A DNA stretch of 64,000 nucleotides, taken from Diphasiastrum complanatum (taxonomy: Eukaryota > Streptophyta > Lycopodiopsida > Lycopodiales > Lycopodiaceae). The stretch is taken from contig MU832089.1 in assembly GCA_029204225.1 (NCBI GenBank), forward strand, positions 1 to 64,000, in the 5' to 3' direction. The first letter of the stretch is position 1; each line of letters opens with the position of its first letter. The position numbers and the translations under genes were made by a program. This document shows positions 11,501-24,500 of this stretch, in pieces. Below the pieces are notes generated by a model. It ran no database searches, was not told the origin of the DNA, and was given only the letters and a program-made list of their open reading frames with translations.

Positions 11501-13837
11501 GAGATAACAAATCTTAAATGGGACAAATAGATGGGACCTATTGTTGAATTTAATTGCAAGTTGGTTCACATTAAGTGAGACACTTGGAGTTATTTTTACT
11601 TGATATATTCAAGTTATGTTTGATAAATAATAAAACATTTGGTAAATTGTTGTTATAAAATCAAAATTTAATATGTATCAATATAGCATGGATAAATGTC
11701 ACCACAACTATATTGATCTAAGAAAACTCTAGAAAGAAAATATTAATACAATAATGACATCCAAATATACATGCATAGATGATTTCTACTCATTTAAAAT
11801 AGTTCCTTATATATCATAAAACATATGCTCATTTTGTATACTATCACTTTTAAGATTAAAGAAACTCATGAAAATATTCTATGAACATGCAAGTTCTTTT
11901 CAGAGTTTTTTGACTTGGTACTGTAATAACACCCTATTTTTTAATTTTAAGATAATCTATGAGACAGTTTAATTCTCGTAAATATGACTTGGAGCTTGTC
12001 AACATTGCCAAATTGAAGCTTACTCATGTACCCATTACTAAGTTTAGCATGTAGTAAGTAGCCTATTACATGCTATGACTTCATATATATAAAAACACCC
12101 CCAATCATAATACAATTGTAATTTTTTCTTATCAATTCCAGTAGTACTTGCATTGGTCTATCTCATGCTTGCATAAATATCATCTTTAAAATAAATTTCA
12201 TGTTAAGATTTAAAACTTGTTCAGATTACAATATTCTCTCATCTTATCTTATTGTAATTAGAGACACCAATATATTAAGTAGTGGAAGCAATCTAACAAA
12301 TGTTGATACAAGTGATCAAGATCGAATTGTTTTTCTAATATGTTAATCCATGCAAATAACTAATTTGCTAAACTTGTTTTAAGTTTTATAAGGTTGTCTT
12401 GATAAGAAAAATTTGAACATTGACGCTTATTTGATTCCATTAAAAATTTGATTATTACATTCCTCACAATCTTCTTTTTCTTTTTCATATTTAGACGTTA
12501 ATCTCAATTTTTTTTTAGCTCGATGCACTTACATCCAGCCATTTCTTACATCATGGCAATGCACAAGATAACACCTATTTAGATTATAATTAAATATGCG
12601 ATTATCCACTGAAACTCTAATTCAAATTTAGAATCCCTTATAATGATTATCTATATAAAATAATCTCACAACTACCTATTACTATGATGCTTTGAGAAAT
12701 GAATAACCATATCCAATTAAATGTAATCTAGTTTAAATTTCCTATTACACATCTTTCATTTGTTCTTTCTAATAAATAATATCTCTTCTATGAAAATTTG
12801 GTATGATGTGGAAAAAATTGGGGTCACAAAATTTTAAGATACGAATATAAGAAAAAGACATAATCAGTACTGAATCTTACAATCAAGTTTTATAAGAATA
12901 ATTCCCGACAAACTTGTCTTATAGAATCAACAATGGATATTCAAATGAGTGTCATTATAATTATCAAAAAACCTTCTCATCAAAATACCAAATTGATATG
13001 ATTTATGTAAATAGCTCTCAACAAAAGTTGTCTTATAGAATCAACGATGGATATTCAAATAAGTGCCATTATAATTATCATGATCAACTAAAAGAATGGA
13101 ATTAGTGTCTAAGGGAGGAAGCTTGAGTTTCACTCAATGATTTAAAAATTAAAAACAACCAAAGAGAATGATGAAAATAAAAAATAAAGTGGGAGATAGG
13201 TATTAGATCTCCAACAGAGAATTAGATTTGAGCTTTTCAAGCTTTCAATCTAGTGTTCAATGTGTAGTATTGGAGTAATACTACAATCTAATCATTCTTG
13301 CGTAGTATAAGCTTTGATATAAGGCTTTTTTGGAAGAGGGATTAAAATTTTGCTTGTAAGCTTTAGAATCCATGAAGGAACCTTTTCAAAAATCAATCCC
13401 AATATAGATTGTCTTTTTATGATTCTAGGTCTAGATTTTAGGGCTATATGTGAACATTTGTGCATACTCTTTGTTGCGTGGATACCCTGAATTTTATTAA
13501 CAATAGTAAAAAGATTTTTTTGGCAATTTCAATAAAACCTTATTCTTGGAGATGGCCTCCTACCTTGGGCCTTCCCCCTTGTGAGGTGCCCTCGGGGTGC
13601 CACCCTCGGCGCCTCAACGCCCTCGAAGTCGGGCCTTCCACTATACTTAGAAGTTATTTTACGTTAACTCATAGTTTTGTAATATATTTTCAATGGACTA
13701 TAGGACTTTGGCAATCTATGGACGCTACATAAATCAGCCAAAAAGCAATACTTGTTTTTGTTGCAAGGCAGGGTGAGAGTACACAACTGTGAATTAGCAC
13801 TCACACAACTATACAGGAGATTCATAAGAAAGCAAGT

Positions 13838-15050
13838 ATGGACATGGACAGACAAATCAGAGTAGCATATACATCAAGGAAAGTACTGATTCTAGCTTTA
13901 GTATGTACTATTTGTTTGATACTTACTGCAGTATCTGTTGCTCTAAACCAGTTTAGTGTCGATCGAAATATTTATTACACTTATCTTCGTAAGCAGAAAA
14001 GCAAGCGATTCCATATACCCAATGATCGATTGAGTTCTGTTGATAGGTCCTCAGTAGTCCAAATCAAAGGACAACCCCCACTCCTTACATCATTCAGACC
14101 GGCAAATCTTTCCTCAGTGCATCAAGACCCGCTAATTACAGCAGAATTGCCTCCAGCGCCAGTGCTAGCACCAATATCTATTGATTCCCATGAATGTAAG
14201 CGGGCGTGTGGGAAAGTAGCCATTCCCTACCCCTTCGGCCTTTCTCCTGAATGTGCGCGCAGTTCTCAATATGAACTGAATTGTACATGTGCGCGCAGTT
14301 CTCAATATGAACTGAATTGTACTGACTCAAACAACTCGCTAGCACAAGAAAACCTGGAAGATCCATCTGGCCCATGGCCATTCCTTTCAACTCCATCAGG
14401 CCCCTTTCAGGTTATTAACATCAGTTCCAATTATCTGAGCATCAATACAACAAAAATCAAAGCCATGGCAAAAACCCCAGCCGAGAATGGGGATTGTTCT
14501 GGCCTTGCGAATGCAAGTTTAGAGCTTGATCCTTATGGCCCTTACATTATAAGCTCCCAAAATATCTTTTTGGTGACAGGTTGCGGATCCATTGGGGCAT
14601 ATTCAATGGAAGGCCCATTAGAGTCATTATACTCTGGTGATGGAATATGTGGACCTCCTTGTATAAATCAATTTGATCTGCATTATTGCAATGATTATTC
14701 TTGTTGCATTGTCATCATGAAAGCATCTCGGCAAATCTACATGCAGGGCAGAGGTATTAACTTTACAGGTCAGGACAATGTTTGTGGGTTCTCTAGCATT
14801 CTGGACACAACGACCTACCACACCTGGAATCCCGGTGGGGTTGGAATTGGGCAGTACGGAGTCCGACTTGTCTGGGCAATACTGGATTACCCAAATTGTA
14901 CAGTTGCCAAATCCCAGCCAGACTATGCCTGCTTTGATAAGGGCCCACTCAGCAGTTGTAACGAATCTGGAGACATTTCTGGCTATTTTTGTGAGTGCAC
15001 TGCCACCGGCTATGAAGGCGATGGATATAAGAATGGGACCGGCTGCGCAG
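13838..15050 (+). CDS. WAK-like receptor, exon 1 (ectodomain)
   Basis: Exon 1 of a wall-associated-kinase-like receptor, a plasma-membrane protein whose outer part binds cell-wall pectin in characterised WAKs. The Met at 13838 opens a frame of 404 residues up to the splice site; a second Met lies two codons on. Residues 16-36 are a hydrophobic signal or signal-anchor segment. A Pro-rich spacer follows, then the galacturonan-binding domain with CGKVAIPYPFG at residues 124-134, many Cys residues and several N-glycosylation sites, and an EGF-like module with Cys 365 to Cys 403. The exon ends GCGCAG and the donor GTAAGA follows at 15051, splitting a codon after its first base. A perfect 36-bp tandem duplication lies at residues 139-162. 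Without splicing the frame would stop at 15082. Confidence 0.88.
14251..14322 (+). repeat. perfect 36-bp tandem duplication in the ectodomain exon
   Basis: Two identical 36-bp units, 14251-14286 and 14287-14322, in frame. Each encodes 12 residues, including the segment CARSSQYELNC, so one extra pair of Cys has been added to the pectin-binding domain. Complete identity points to a recent slip or an assembly artefact. Confidence 0.9.
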
Positions 15051-15418
15051 GTAAGAACGTAAAAACATCATGTCAGTGTTAAAATAGCTAAGGGTTTCCA
15101 TCTGAGAATGGTGCAATTTTTCTCCTTGGCATTTTATTTATGTTCCTTTTGATGCTGTCGATGAAATTCAAGATTTCTCTTTTCTAAGTCTATAGTGGCC
15201 CACATGAACTTGAATGTGGAGCTTTGATCTAACATGTTTTGTTAAGATTAAGCAAATTTGGAGGTTTTGAGGAATCTAGGCTGCTTCATTAACCTTGTTT
15301 TTAGATTACAGTACGCATTTGGTCAAGGTGATTGATTGCCTCTATGTTATGAAAGCCACACCATTGTGATAAATTCTTTCTGTTCTCTCTATAATTTGTT
15401 CTTTTGTGGGACCTGCAG

Positions 15419-15595
15419 ACGTAAATGAATGTGCAAACCCCAGTTTGAATAATTGTGCAGAAAATGCGACATGTGCAAATCTTCACGGCACATACAATTG
15501 TTCTTGTGAGAAAGGTCTGATCGGGGACGGATATCGCAATGGCACTAATTGTACCCGTCCATCAGAATCCAATCCCCCAGTAGCCCTCATATCAG
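15419..15595 (+). CDS. WAK-like receptor, exon 2 (calcium-binding EGF module)
   Basis: A 177-bp exon after acceptor CCTGCAG (AG at 15417-15418). It restores the split codon as Asp and gives DVNECANPSLNNC, the calcium-binding EGF signature Asp-x-Asn-Glu-Cys, then CEKGLIGDGYRNGTNC. It encodes about 59 residues and ends after ATATCAG with donor GTTCTT at 15596, again splitting a codon after the first base. EGF modules of this kind sit between the pectin-binding domain and the membrane in WAK receptors. The acceptor has a T-rich tract upstream. The intron between exons 1 and 2 is 368 bp. Confidence 0.88.
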
Positions 15596-16779
15596 GTTCT
15601 TTTCTTTCTTTCCACGAGAATTGTACTATGTCGCACATCCTTATCCTTATTGAACTAAGTATGCAATGTAAAATTAACAAACTTCCTCTTTTTATTAATA
15701 AAAGATGGGAAAGAGTACAAAGGGATGCATTAGAAAGCATAAAAGCATAAAGGTCATCATGTGAATTGAGATATCCAAGTACGTCAACTATAACAAAGCA
15801 AAAAAACGCACAAAGTAGCTATTGAAAGCCTATTGCCTGATATAACTCACTAGGTAAGATAGTTGCAAGTTTAGGTAGTGCAGAAAGCTGTGAAGCAACC
15901 GTTCCTGCAACTACGACACGTCGAAGTATCGCAAGTGCTTGAATGCGTTGTAAAGTGGCAGAAACTCATTGACGATAATAGGACATAATGATAGATAAAG
16001 GTGATGCATCACATCCTTGGAATTTCGTTGCAAATTCCTGCACAAGTTGATATAAAATCATTGAATTTCTTATGCACACACCCATAAGTTTCCAAGGCAA
16101 AAAGAATAAAGTATTCTCCAAGAGTGACATGTGAATAATCCAGCTCTTTTATCTTGAGCTGCATGAGAAGTAGCAGCACCTTGGGAAATGGCACTTCTAG
16201 GGTCATTTTGGAAGTTGTATATCCTGCCTTATCTCCTCTCACCCTAAATAACTTCTAAAATGATCCTAACTTGTAGAGGTCACTGGAGATACAATTTCCA
16301 TGTATAAATGCAGAACGAACACATTCATTATTTTTACCCAAAATGAACATAAGATTTGGTGTAAATTTTTTTAGTGTAGATCTAATGAATTAGTCAAAAT
16401 TTGAAGGCATGGTGTGGGCATGTAAAATTTTTATCGTGAACTTTGATTTATCGATAGGTTAATTTAGTAGGCTTTGACTCAATGTAATGGATTTATATTT
16501 TAGTTCAAAAAAATGGAAAGAAACTTTTATAATACAATTATTAGTTCGATAGTCTACCCTTAACACTCCATTGGTGCACATTCTTATTTTTCACTGGTCC
16601 ATATGATTTGGGCCCTAGGAACTAGTCTTGTTGGTAGTTAACAACTATTATTGGCATTGGGTCATCCCATGCACGATATTTGGGCCACTAATCCTTAACT
16701 CATAAACCCTCTTGGTAATCATAAGTTGAATTGATGACTTATTATTTGTATATTTGTTTGGGAGTTTAGTCTATTGTTT

Positions 16780-16828
<49 letters not shown>

Positions 16829-18880
16829 AGAATTGGTATATAAACAAAAGTACCACAACAAATTCTTTGCTATTTTTATAACTTTGGGTCTTTTTGGGAA
16901 CGTGACAAGTGGGAGCATGGAAAAACACATTCCCATTTTTGGAAAACTTGGGAACATATTCTCGATCAGGGTTTTTTATTTCAGAATATAAAATAGCCAA
17001 ATTATAGCAAAATCAAGCGCATAAAACTTTATATAGTTATTGATTCTTACAATATAGTGATAAATTATCATTTTAAAGGAAAATTATTCATGAAATTTAT
17101 TGAATTCATGTCAAAGTTGGGCGATTTTAAAAAAATAAAAATATAGCCAAAAAGTGAAAAATAGCCCAAATAAAAAACTTTGTTCCCGATTGTCACATTC
17201 CCAAACTTGTGTTCTTGAGGGAAGTATCCTTAAATCTCCTCTATTTTTATGAACATCCTCTGCAATGTGGACATATAGAAAACCCTACAAATAAAATGAA
17301 ATACATGTCATGGCCCTCAATGTGGGCTACGTAAGTGTTGCAAGATATAAACCTGCCAGCAACACATATGCTGGAAATGGTGTCATAGTCTCACTGTTGT
17401 ATAGCTTATAACAAAAAAAGTCTATAATGTGTATCTGCTACAAAAGTATTTATTCTTAACAAAACCTACAACATAAAAGAACTATGAAATGAGGTGGTGA
17501 ACGATTCAAGCTCTGAGATGGATCAAGAATGCAAACGAAGTTATCATGCTGAACCATTTCAAGCTATGAGATGGACCAAGAATGCAAACAAGGTTATCAT
17601 GCAGAACCATGACTCAATATGGGCCCTACAAGGAATGCCATGTAAGCCTATCCTCAATGTTGTTCAACTTTGAGTTCGAAGTTTGTGCCCATGCAACCAT
17701 TTTTGACTATGGGCAAGTTGATAGGCCAATAGCAAGCTTTTAAGACCTTCTTGATGGGCAACTAGAGTCTATTACCACATTATGGGAGTTTTTGTCTATC
17801 ATGTTGAGGTCTATTGGAGAAAATTATATTAATCCACATGTATAAAAAATGGGAGACAAAACAAAATCTTTTGAAAGGGCCCTTTTGCAGTTGAAAGTTT
17901 CTCTAATGATTTGTTGGGACCGAGAATGCTAAGTAAAGGCATCACCATTAATTAGATGGCATGAGTTGTATAATGCCACATAGATACACTTTTGCCAAAT
18001 AACAACAAGACATGCCAAAAGTGTGTAGTAAAAACTCTATTATAGATAAGGAAGGATCATGCCATAGAAACCTTGTCGTCATGTAGCATGATAAAGGAAC
18101 TCTACTATGATGTATCAATATAATATTGCTACACATAGGAAACTACTATTAGATAGGATGAGAGTGCCACAAGAGCATCGTATAAGTATTGACTCCACAT
18201 ATGAGTGCCTCCCAAATAGGTAGCATCACCCAAGAATGTGAAAGACTAGCATCAATAGAATCAACATTGCTAGAGGTGCTATGTCATAATGATGGAATAC
18301 ATGTGGATATAATGTCAAGGGTGTCATCGTATAATGTTGTCTAGAAAGAACAATCACGTCATCCAAAATAAATAGAAGGTGCTACTTATGACTAATAGTG
18401 CTATCGTGAAATAGCAATACGAGCCTATCATAATGTTTAATAAACCTTTGATGTATACTAGGATATATTGGCAAAAGTTCATAAAATAAGTCCCATGCAA
18501 GCCAAATATTCCACTAGTGCTAGATGAAGATATTAGAGTTGTGGGTCATATACGTCTCATAGCAAGCACATGCATGCAAAGCCACCGTAATGGAATCTAG
18601 CATAGGAATGTCAAATTATCACCATGCTTCCACTGTGCCACTCTAAAAGGACAAAAGTGCTAGAGCAAGATAAATATATTACCTAAAAAATACCAAACTG
18701 TCAAAGGGACAATGCATGCCAAGTTAGTTGTATCAACTAGAGATGCCATATGGTAATAGGAGTACAAATTTGGCACCATTTTTTGGGATTGAACCTAGGT
18801 TGTCCATGTGATAGGCAGAAATATGCACCACTATACTACAATGTGATTACCACATCATCCAAAGTGTAGCTTTTTTTATT
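15596..18880. other. left part of the 10-kb receptor intron, no gene seen
   Basis: AT-rich sequence with many stops on both strands. It holds a (GT)n run at 16780-16825 and a 53-bp tandem pair at about 17503-17610. The phrase TTGATGGGCAACTAGAGTCT at about 17752-17771 recurs in the gypsy debris at 24399 and 24476, so some of this stretch is probably old retroelement. I find no exon in it. Confidence 0.65.
16780..16825. repeat. (GT)n microsatellite
   Basis: A pure GT dinucleotide run of about 46 bp inside the receptor intron. Confidence 0.97.
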
Positions 18881-20385
18881 TTACTCTTAGAAGTTGATTA
18901 CTTGGCTCTGAGGATTTTGCCTTCATTGATTTGCGACTCAAGGAATCATCCTTATCAATATTTGGTTCCATCTTTTTTTCTCCTTTGTTCATTTGTTGTG
19001 TTGAAGCAAAATCATCACTGATCTCATGGTCCACCTTCATAATTGCCTCATTTGGGGGATTAATCCATTTGAAAACTTTATTGTAGTGTTGTTTTGTCTA
19101 CTTCTTTGTCATAGCAATTGTAGGTTTATCATCCTTCAATATAACCACTTTTGGAGTTTTTGTTGGAAGTTGATCTGGAATTTGATGCATCATATGACAA
19201 AAAATTTGCTCATCAATTCATTCAGCCTCGTCGTTATAAGATAAAGCATGACCAACTAGTATGAGTTCATCTTCTATTGGATCAGGAATTGGATAAGTAG
19301 AAATCCAAGCCACATTCATCATGTTTATCCCATATGCAATTGGCTTATCAAGAGTGCGTTCATTAGGAGGTGGAATGCTCACTTACGATCTTTCATCATG
19401 GTGACACATATATCCTACTATGCAATCCACCTTTGCTAATGCCTGATTCCAATTGACATTGTCAATTTGTGAATCATAATGGATTTCCAACATTTATCTT
19501 CATAATCTATTGTATGATCCATAGTTGAAGAATCAGCATCAGCTTTTGTTGGTAACGGTTTGATTGTCCAAGTAATTGGATCTAATTTGACTGCTTGCTC
19601 GTGATTTTTCAAAGCAATTTTTCCCGTTCTCCAGTTATGAATCACATGTGCAACTCATAACCAAGGACGACCCAATAAAATCTGGTAAATTGACGATGCT
19701 TCAGGTAAATTCATCACCACAAAAAGAAGACAAATTGGACACTCGCCACTTGCACTGGTATATCCTCTACTACTCTCTTTCTTCTTACACTGGATTGATT
19801 TGCCTACTTAACTACAAAGTTTGTAGGTTTTATCTTTGTAAGTCCCCATTTCGCATACTACTTGAACGAAATCAGATTCATTCTAGATCAACCATCTATC
19901 ATTGTTGCTTCCTGATCAAACTATTTATGCTTGTTTGGAAAAGTGATATTAGGTTGTTCACTTTTCCACGCTACCCCTATATTGAGAATTTCATTTGATT
20001 CTTCAAATCCAGCACAATATAAAGATTCATATTGGATCATTGGTTTTGGGTCTGAGAATCGTCCTACCAAAATGCCCTTCGTATCATTCTATCTATCGTA
20101 AGAACTCCCCAAGAGTTATATCCATCTTATTTGAAAGTATATTTGCAATCAGCTCCATTTTTGGAATCTCTTGTTTAGTCATCTTAAAAGGCTCCTCATA
20201 CTTATGTAATTGGATATTTACATATGCTCATTGATTTGAGCTACGTATTTAATTTGGTTGACCTTTAGTGGATTGGAAGCATCAATTATAGTAGCTACCA
20301 AATTCCTCTTCAGTTTGAAGATCTTTAATTCATTACCTCATATTATGATAATTCTTTTTTTATAATTCCAAATTTGGATAAACTC
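18880..20385 (-). mobile_element. gypsy remnant: gag end, protease and linker
   Basis: Read on the - strand it repeats the element at 1-3000. From high to low coordinates: a gag tail, a protease segment with a broken active site (about 19960-19835, reading NITFPNKHK then MIDG, stop, MNLIS), the segment IHNWRTGKIALKNHEQAVK (about 19645-19590), and the linker with IAYGINMMNVAWIS (about 19350-19300) and a tail at about 19070. It is strongly diverged and full of stops. It sits in the receptor intron and meets a copia gag near 20385. Confidence 0.8.
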
Positions 20386-20531
20386 CAAAAGTTGAAGGTT
20401 GATAATCCCTTAGAAATGTCATGTGGGAGCTTTCCCCACTATCAATCCACCATTCCTCACTAGAATCTCTCTTGCTTGTTGATGTGGATGTAGATGCCAT
20501 CAAAGATGAGATTTCCTCATCTTTCTCCTCT

Positions 20532-21449
20532 TCATGTGCAAGGTTCTCTTGTTGGCTCTCTTCTTGTGCACTTTGCCTCTTGTAGCATTCGGATGCAAAA
20601 TGCCCCTTCTTTCCACAAAAAGAAGCATTTGAGTTTGGATTTGTATCTCTTCCATGAACTTGATGCTTGATCCTCCACCTTGGCTTCCTTGCCTTGGATC
20701 TTCATGGATGCATTGGTCTTATTCTTTCCTTTGAATGAGAAGTTGACCTTCTCATCTCCATCTTGCAAAGATAAGGAACTCATCCTAGTCTTTCCATGTA
20801 GAACTCTACTCTCCTCGGCCACAAGCACACTATGTAGCTTGTCAATAAAAGGTAGGCTCTCTTGAATGGAAAAACTTTGGACAAAATTGGAGTATTCATC
20901 TGCAAGTCCATTTAGGATTACTTGAACAAGTTCATTATCAAGAATTTTGTCACCAATAAAAGCTAACTCTTTGTTTAGTGACTTAATTCTAAGCACATAT
21001 TCTTGTGCACTCTCATCACTTCCTCTCCTGATTTGCAAAACCTGATTTTTTAGCATAAGCACTGTTGAAGTGTTGTTTGATTCATAAATGGCCTTCAAGG
21101 AATCCCAAGCTTCCTTGGCCGAAGTACAAGATCCAACTTCTTTTAGAAGTTCATTACTAACATTCATTTTAATACAATGCAATGCTACTCTTTCTCTTTT
21201 CTTGTACTTTATTGACTCTTGTCCTCCAAGAGGCTCATCCTCTTTATCAAGAACAATGTCAAAGAGATCTTGGAACACAAGGAGTGACTCCATTCTCACT
21301 TTCCATATAGAATAGTTGGTTGTGTTTAGCCTTTCACTAGCCTCTAATAGGTAAACACCTGTAGATCTCATTGCTAATGAACAGTACACAAAAGTATTTC
21401 TTTGCTTTACTAAGTTCTTTTTCAGAATATGACACAATAAGTCACACAC
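20532..21449 (-). pseudogene. copia gag, nearly open
   Basis: A 305-residue frame. The likely true start is the internal Met at 21371 (MRSTGVYLLEASERL), because the upstream residues do not resemble gag. The UBN2-type gag fold includes YSIWKVRMESLL and ALHCIKMNVSNELLKEVG. The zinc knuckle region (SKLKCFFLWKEGAFCI at about 20640) is damaged by a small frameshift, so the knuckle spacing is lost and the frame ends at 20532. The protease core continues in another frame at about 20440 as WWIDSGESSHMTF, with Gly-Glu in place of the usual Gly-Ala. The same family occurs at 25776-26740 and 38532-39820. Confidence 0.8.
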
Positions 21450-21962
21450 TTGATGTCACAAAGACTCAAGCAAACAAGATCCAAACCTATCTTGATTCAA
21501 AAGAACTACAAGAAATCACTAACCAACTTTCTAGCTTTGATTTGATTCTAGAAACTCAAATAGGTTTCAGTACTTGGATAACTCTAATGACTTCTAGTCT
21601 TCTTTCAAGACTTATAGTCTCAAACCTCTCATCCCCTCACTAAGATAGAATGATGGTTAGAAGAGCTTAATCCATTGCATATCAAATCAACAATAGAAAA
21701 CTAAATTTTGACAACAATTTCCTCTAGTTTTCCTAGTTTGTCAAAGATATTTTAAGGTCTATTTTAGATATGGAACATAAAAAACAAATCATGCAGCTTT
21801 TCACACATGTGAAAAGTGTACCTACATCCCACACTAAAATGTGATCTTAAACCTTTGAAGTAATTAAGTGGAACAAGCTCGCCCTCTCATTTCTAGACTA
21901 TTGGCATCAATCTTGCCAATCTTAGATTGATCTTATGATCATTCATGTACATCTTGTACTAG

Positions 21963-21974
21963 GCTCTGATACCA
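21963..21974 (-). promoter_or_regulatory. primer binding site for initiator tRNA-Met
   Basis: The - strand reads TGGTATCAGAGC, the standard plant copia site complementary to the 3' end of initiator tRNA-Met. It directly adjoins the LTR end at 21975. Confidence 0.92.
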
Positions 21975-22638
21975 TGTTGAACTGATTTTGGACCTGAAAT
22001 GAATCACAAATGATTCACAAGAGTACTTGTGTTCTTGCTTTCTAAATCAATCAAAGTTCTAGATACTCAAAACTAGATCTAGATCGATTCTAGATTGATT
22101 CTGGCACTAAAGCAAGCAAGAACAAGTTAAAATAATGATCAAAGAAGGATGAGGGGCCTCACACATGTCATTATCAGTCCCTGTTTGGCCTTCAAGCATA
22201 TTTCAGAGTAGATATGCTAATTGATTACATTTATAACAGAATCTACTCACAAACACAAGCTAGAGATCACAAAATTGCTTCCACCAAAACTCGAGGTTCC
22301 AACTAATGATTTCTTTGATCAAAATGATGATCATATATACAAAAAATTTTCACAGCCAACCAAGCAGGTTTGGCACGTGTAAAATGTCATCTAGATTAGA
22401 TCTAATCACTATTTGCTTACTAATCCACAAAATGACACGCCATCATTGGTGGTTTTCATTGAGCTCCAATTTCCTAGATTTATGGGAATCTTTCCTACAG
22501 AGTTGACTAAGCATTTAGGCAAATGAAATCTAATGTATATACATGATTTTCACACATGGGAACAACTCTCACATGTGTGAAATGACCTATGTACTTTATA
22601 CAATGATTTAATCAAGCTATAATTGTTAAATTTTCACA
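21975..22638 (-). repeat. 5' LTR of the copia remnant
   Basis: On the - strand it starts TGTGAAAATTTAAC and ends CAGTTCAACA, so TG...CA, about 664 bp. The primer site follows without a gap. The outer end was placed by likeness to the LTR ends of element F (TGTGAAAATTG), so that edge is less sure than the inner one. Confidence 0.7.
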
Positions 22639-23360
22639 ATTACTTCCCAAAATAGAGGTCAAGTGAAAGTGTTTTGAGCTTCTGATCATTCTTTGAAAAA
22701 AAAAATCTCAAGATTTTTATCAGAAATATCAGTGCCTCTCTTCTGACCTTTTCCCAACCTTTGTTAGCTTTTCTAAATTTTCCAAATATAGTACTTTATC
22801 ATCAATCAATCAGACGAAGGTTAGTTCCATCAGATTTTTTCAAGTGAGGGTTCTTTTTGAAAAAGGACCATTATAAACCCTCGCCAAGCTAAAAAATCAT
22901 TTTAGATTCCATAAGATCCTTCGCCGAGCCTACCAAAATAACATTTTACAATAGGATCTATCTCCAATCAAGGTTAGTTTTGCCAAATTTGTCAAAAATA
23001 GCCATTTTAGTGATTTTTTATCCAAAAATAGCCACATAGAATCCTCATCGAGTTAACCTTTGCCTAGGAAACATTTCTAGTGCCATTATTGTGTTCTGAT
23101 GATCTTGATTTAGCTACTAACAAGTCTGTGAAAGTTTTTGAGTTAAGATGACACTGATATCCAAGTTTTTTTCAATTCTAGAATATTGATCTAAGATTGA
23201 TTTCCAAAATTATTTTCTGATATCGTCATCAAGCTGTCTCATATCATATCTAACCTTTAGAATTGCTTTTTGAACAGTCCAGATCTATATCCACTGGACA
23301 ACTAAAAGTTAGAAGTCTTTCATTATCAAGAATTTTCACCATCTGAAGAATTTTTTAGAA
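22639..23360. other. intron spacer, probable gypsy leader, no gene
   Basis: No open frame or exon. Phrases such as AAAAATAGCCA recur at about 22995 and 23025. The stretch leads directly into a gypsy gag start at about 23362, so it may be its untranslated leader. I see nothing else. Confidence 0.5.
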
Positions 23361-24500
23361 AATGGCAGAAGGAGACAAAGATGTGAATTGTGATATTCCA
23401 CCTACTCCTCCTATCATCAGATGAACACCTCGTCTGGAGATACCAAAATATAATAGAGTCACAAAATCTTGCGAGGTCTATGGTGAAGTTAGCCCAAAGG
23501 ATATTAAGCTCAAGCTATTTCTAATGGCACTATCGGAGCCACACAAAATTGGTTTTATAGTCAAGCTCCATAAAAACATGTTGATTGGAAAGTCATGAAA
23601 GCTATCTTGATCATGTGTTTTAATCCAATTAGGTTTTTTAAAGATCTATTCTTGTTGTTGAGCAAGATCAACATGGGAAAAAAGGAGACGGCCCAAATGC
23701 TCTAAAGGACTTATGGAGCTAGTGCATGGTGATTGACTGCTTTTAGTGCAGACAAAAAAACAATTGGGTTGGAATTGGAAATACTACATGGAATATTCCT
23801 TAAAATTCTGGGGTCTATATATCTAGTAGGAACTCGCCCACCTCCATAACCAGTTTTCCAGTTCTAGTTGTCAAAATCTTCTCTTCTCATGCATTCAGTC
23901 TCCATGGCTCGAGGGTGAAGCGGCTAGGATTTTGATTATTCATTTTTAGTTGGTTGGTGGTTTGGCTCCACAAACATTCTTTTTGTGCGTGCAAGAGAAT
24001 CTAGGAGATCTTTACTTAACAGATCTCCTAGATCTTGTTCCATGCGCCAAAAAGACATCTAACATCTTCACTATACTTTGAGTTTGAATTTTCCTTGACA
24101 TCTTGACTCTCTCATGACAATATTTCAATCTCCACTATTAATGTTGATGCCTTTATCTAGCATTTTTGAAATTTATTCCTTACCTATGTTGGAGTCCAAT
24201 GGTAGATTATAAACAAGTCTTTTTGGTATGTGACTGAAAAGCCTAAACATTGAACAAAAAGGGCCTTTTAAGAAGTACCAACTAGGGGAGAGGATTTTTA
24301 TAGAGAGAATCGCTCAAGGATGTTTGTTTCAAGCAGCTAGAGTCTATGTTCTCAGTATGGGGGTTTATGCACACTGGTTTTAGAAAATTTCATAACTACT
24401 TGATGGGCAACTAGAGGCTATGTTCAAATTATGAGAATTTGTGCACACTAATTTTGGGCCAATTTTAGAATTGATTGATGGGCAACTAGAGTCTATATAG
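23360..24500 (+). mobile_element. gypsy gag remnant
   Basis: From an ATG at 23362 the reading includes TPRLEIPKYN, then a segment like EVYGE and LKLFLMALS, matching the gag start of the element at 1-200. It has stops and frameshifts throughout and cannot be followed as protein past about 23700. The part 24280-24500 contains two copies of GATGGGCAACTAGAG (near 24399 and 24476), shared with 17755. It lies within the receptor intron, + strand. Confidence 0.7.

Larger units (their letters stand above)
10493..13837. other. AT-rich spacer upstream of the receptor gene
   Basis: I see no gene. It holds a foldback element (10591-10773), a 26-bp tandem array (11289-11500), a 55-bp direct repeat (12913-12967 and 13027-13081, about 90% alike by eye), and a GC-rich patch at 13545-13645 in otherwise AT-rich DNA. 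The last part should contain the promoter of the receptor gene; I cannot point to a convincing TATA box. Confidence 0.7.
20390..22638 (-). mobile_element. copia remnant: 5' LTR, primer site, gag and start of protease
   Basis: On the - strand: LTR (22638 to 21975), initiator tRNA-Met primer site (21974 to 21963), a leader, then gag from 21368 and the protease start near 20440, where the copy is cut off. The rest of pol and the 3' LTR are missing; gypsy debris takes over at about 20385. Confidence 0.85.
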
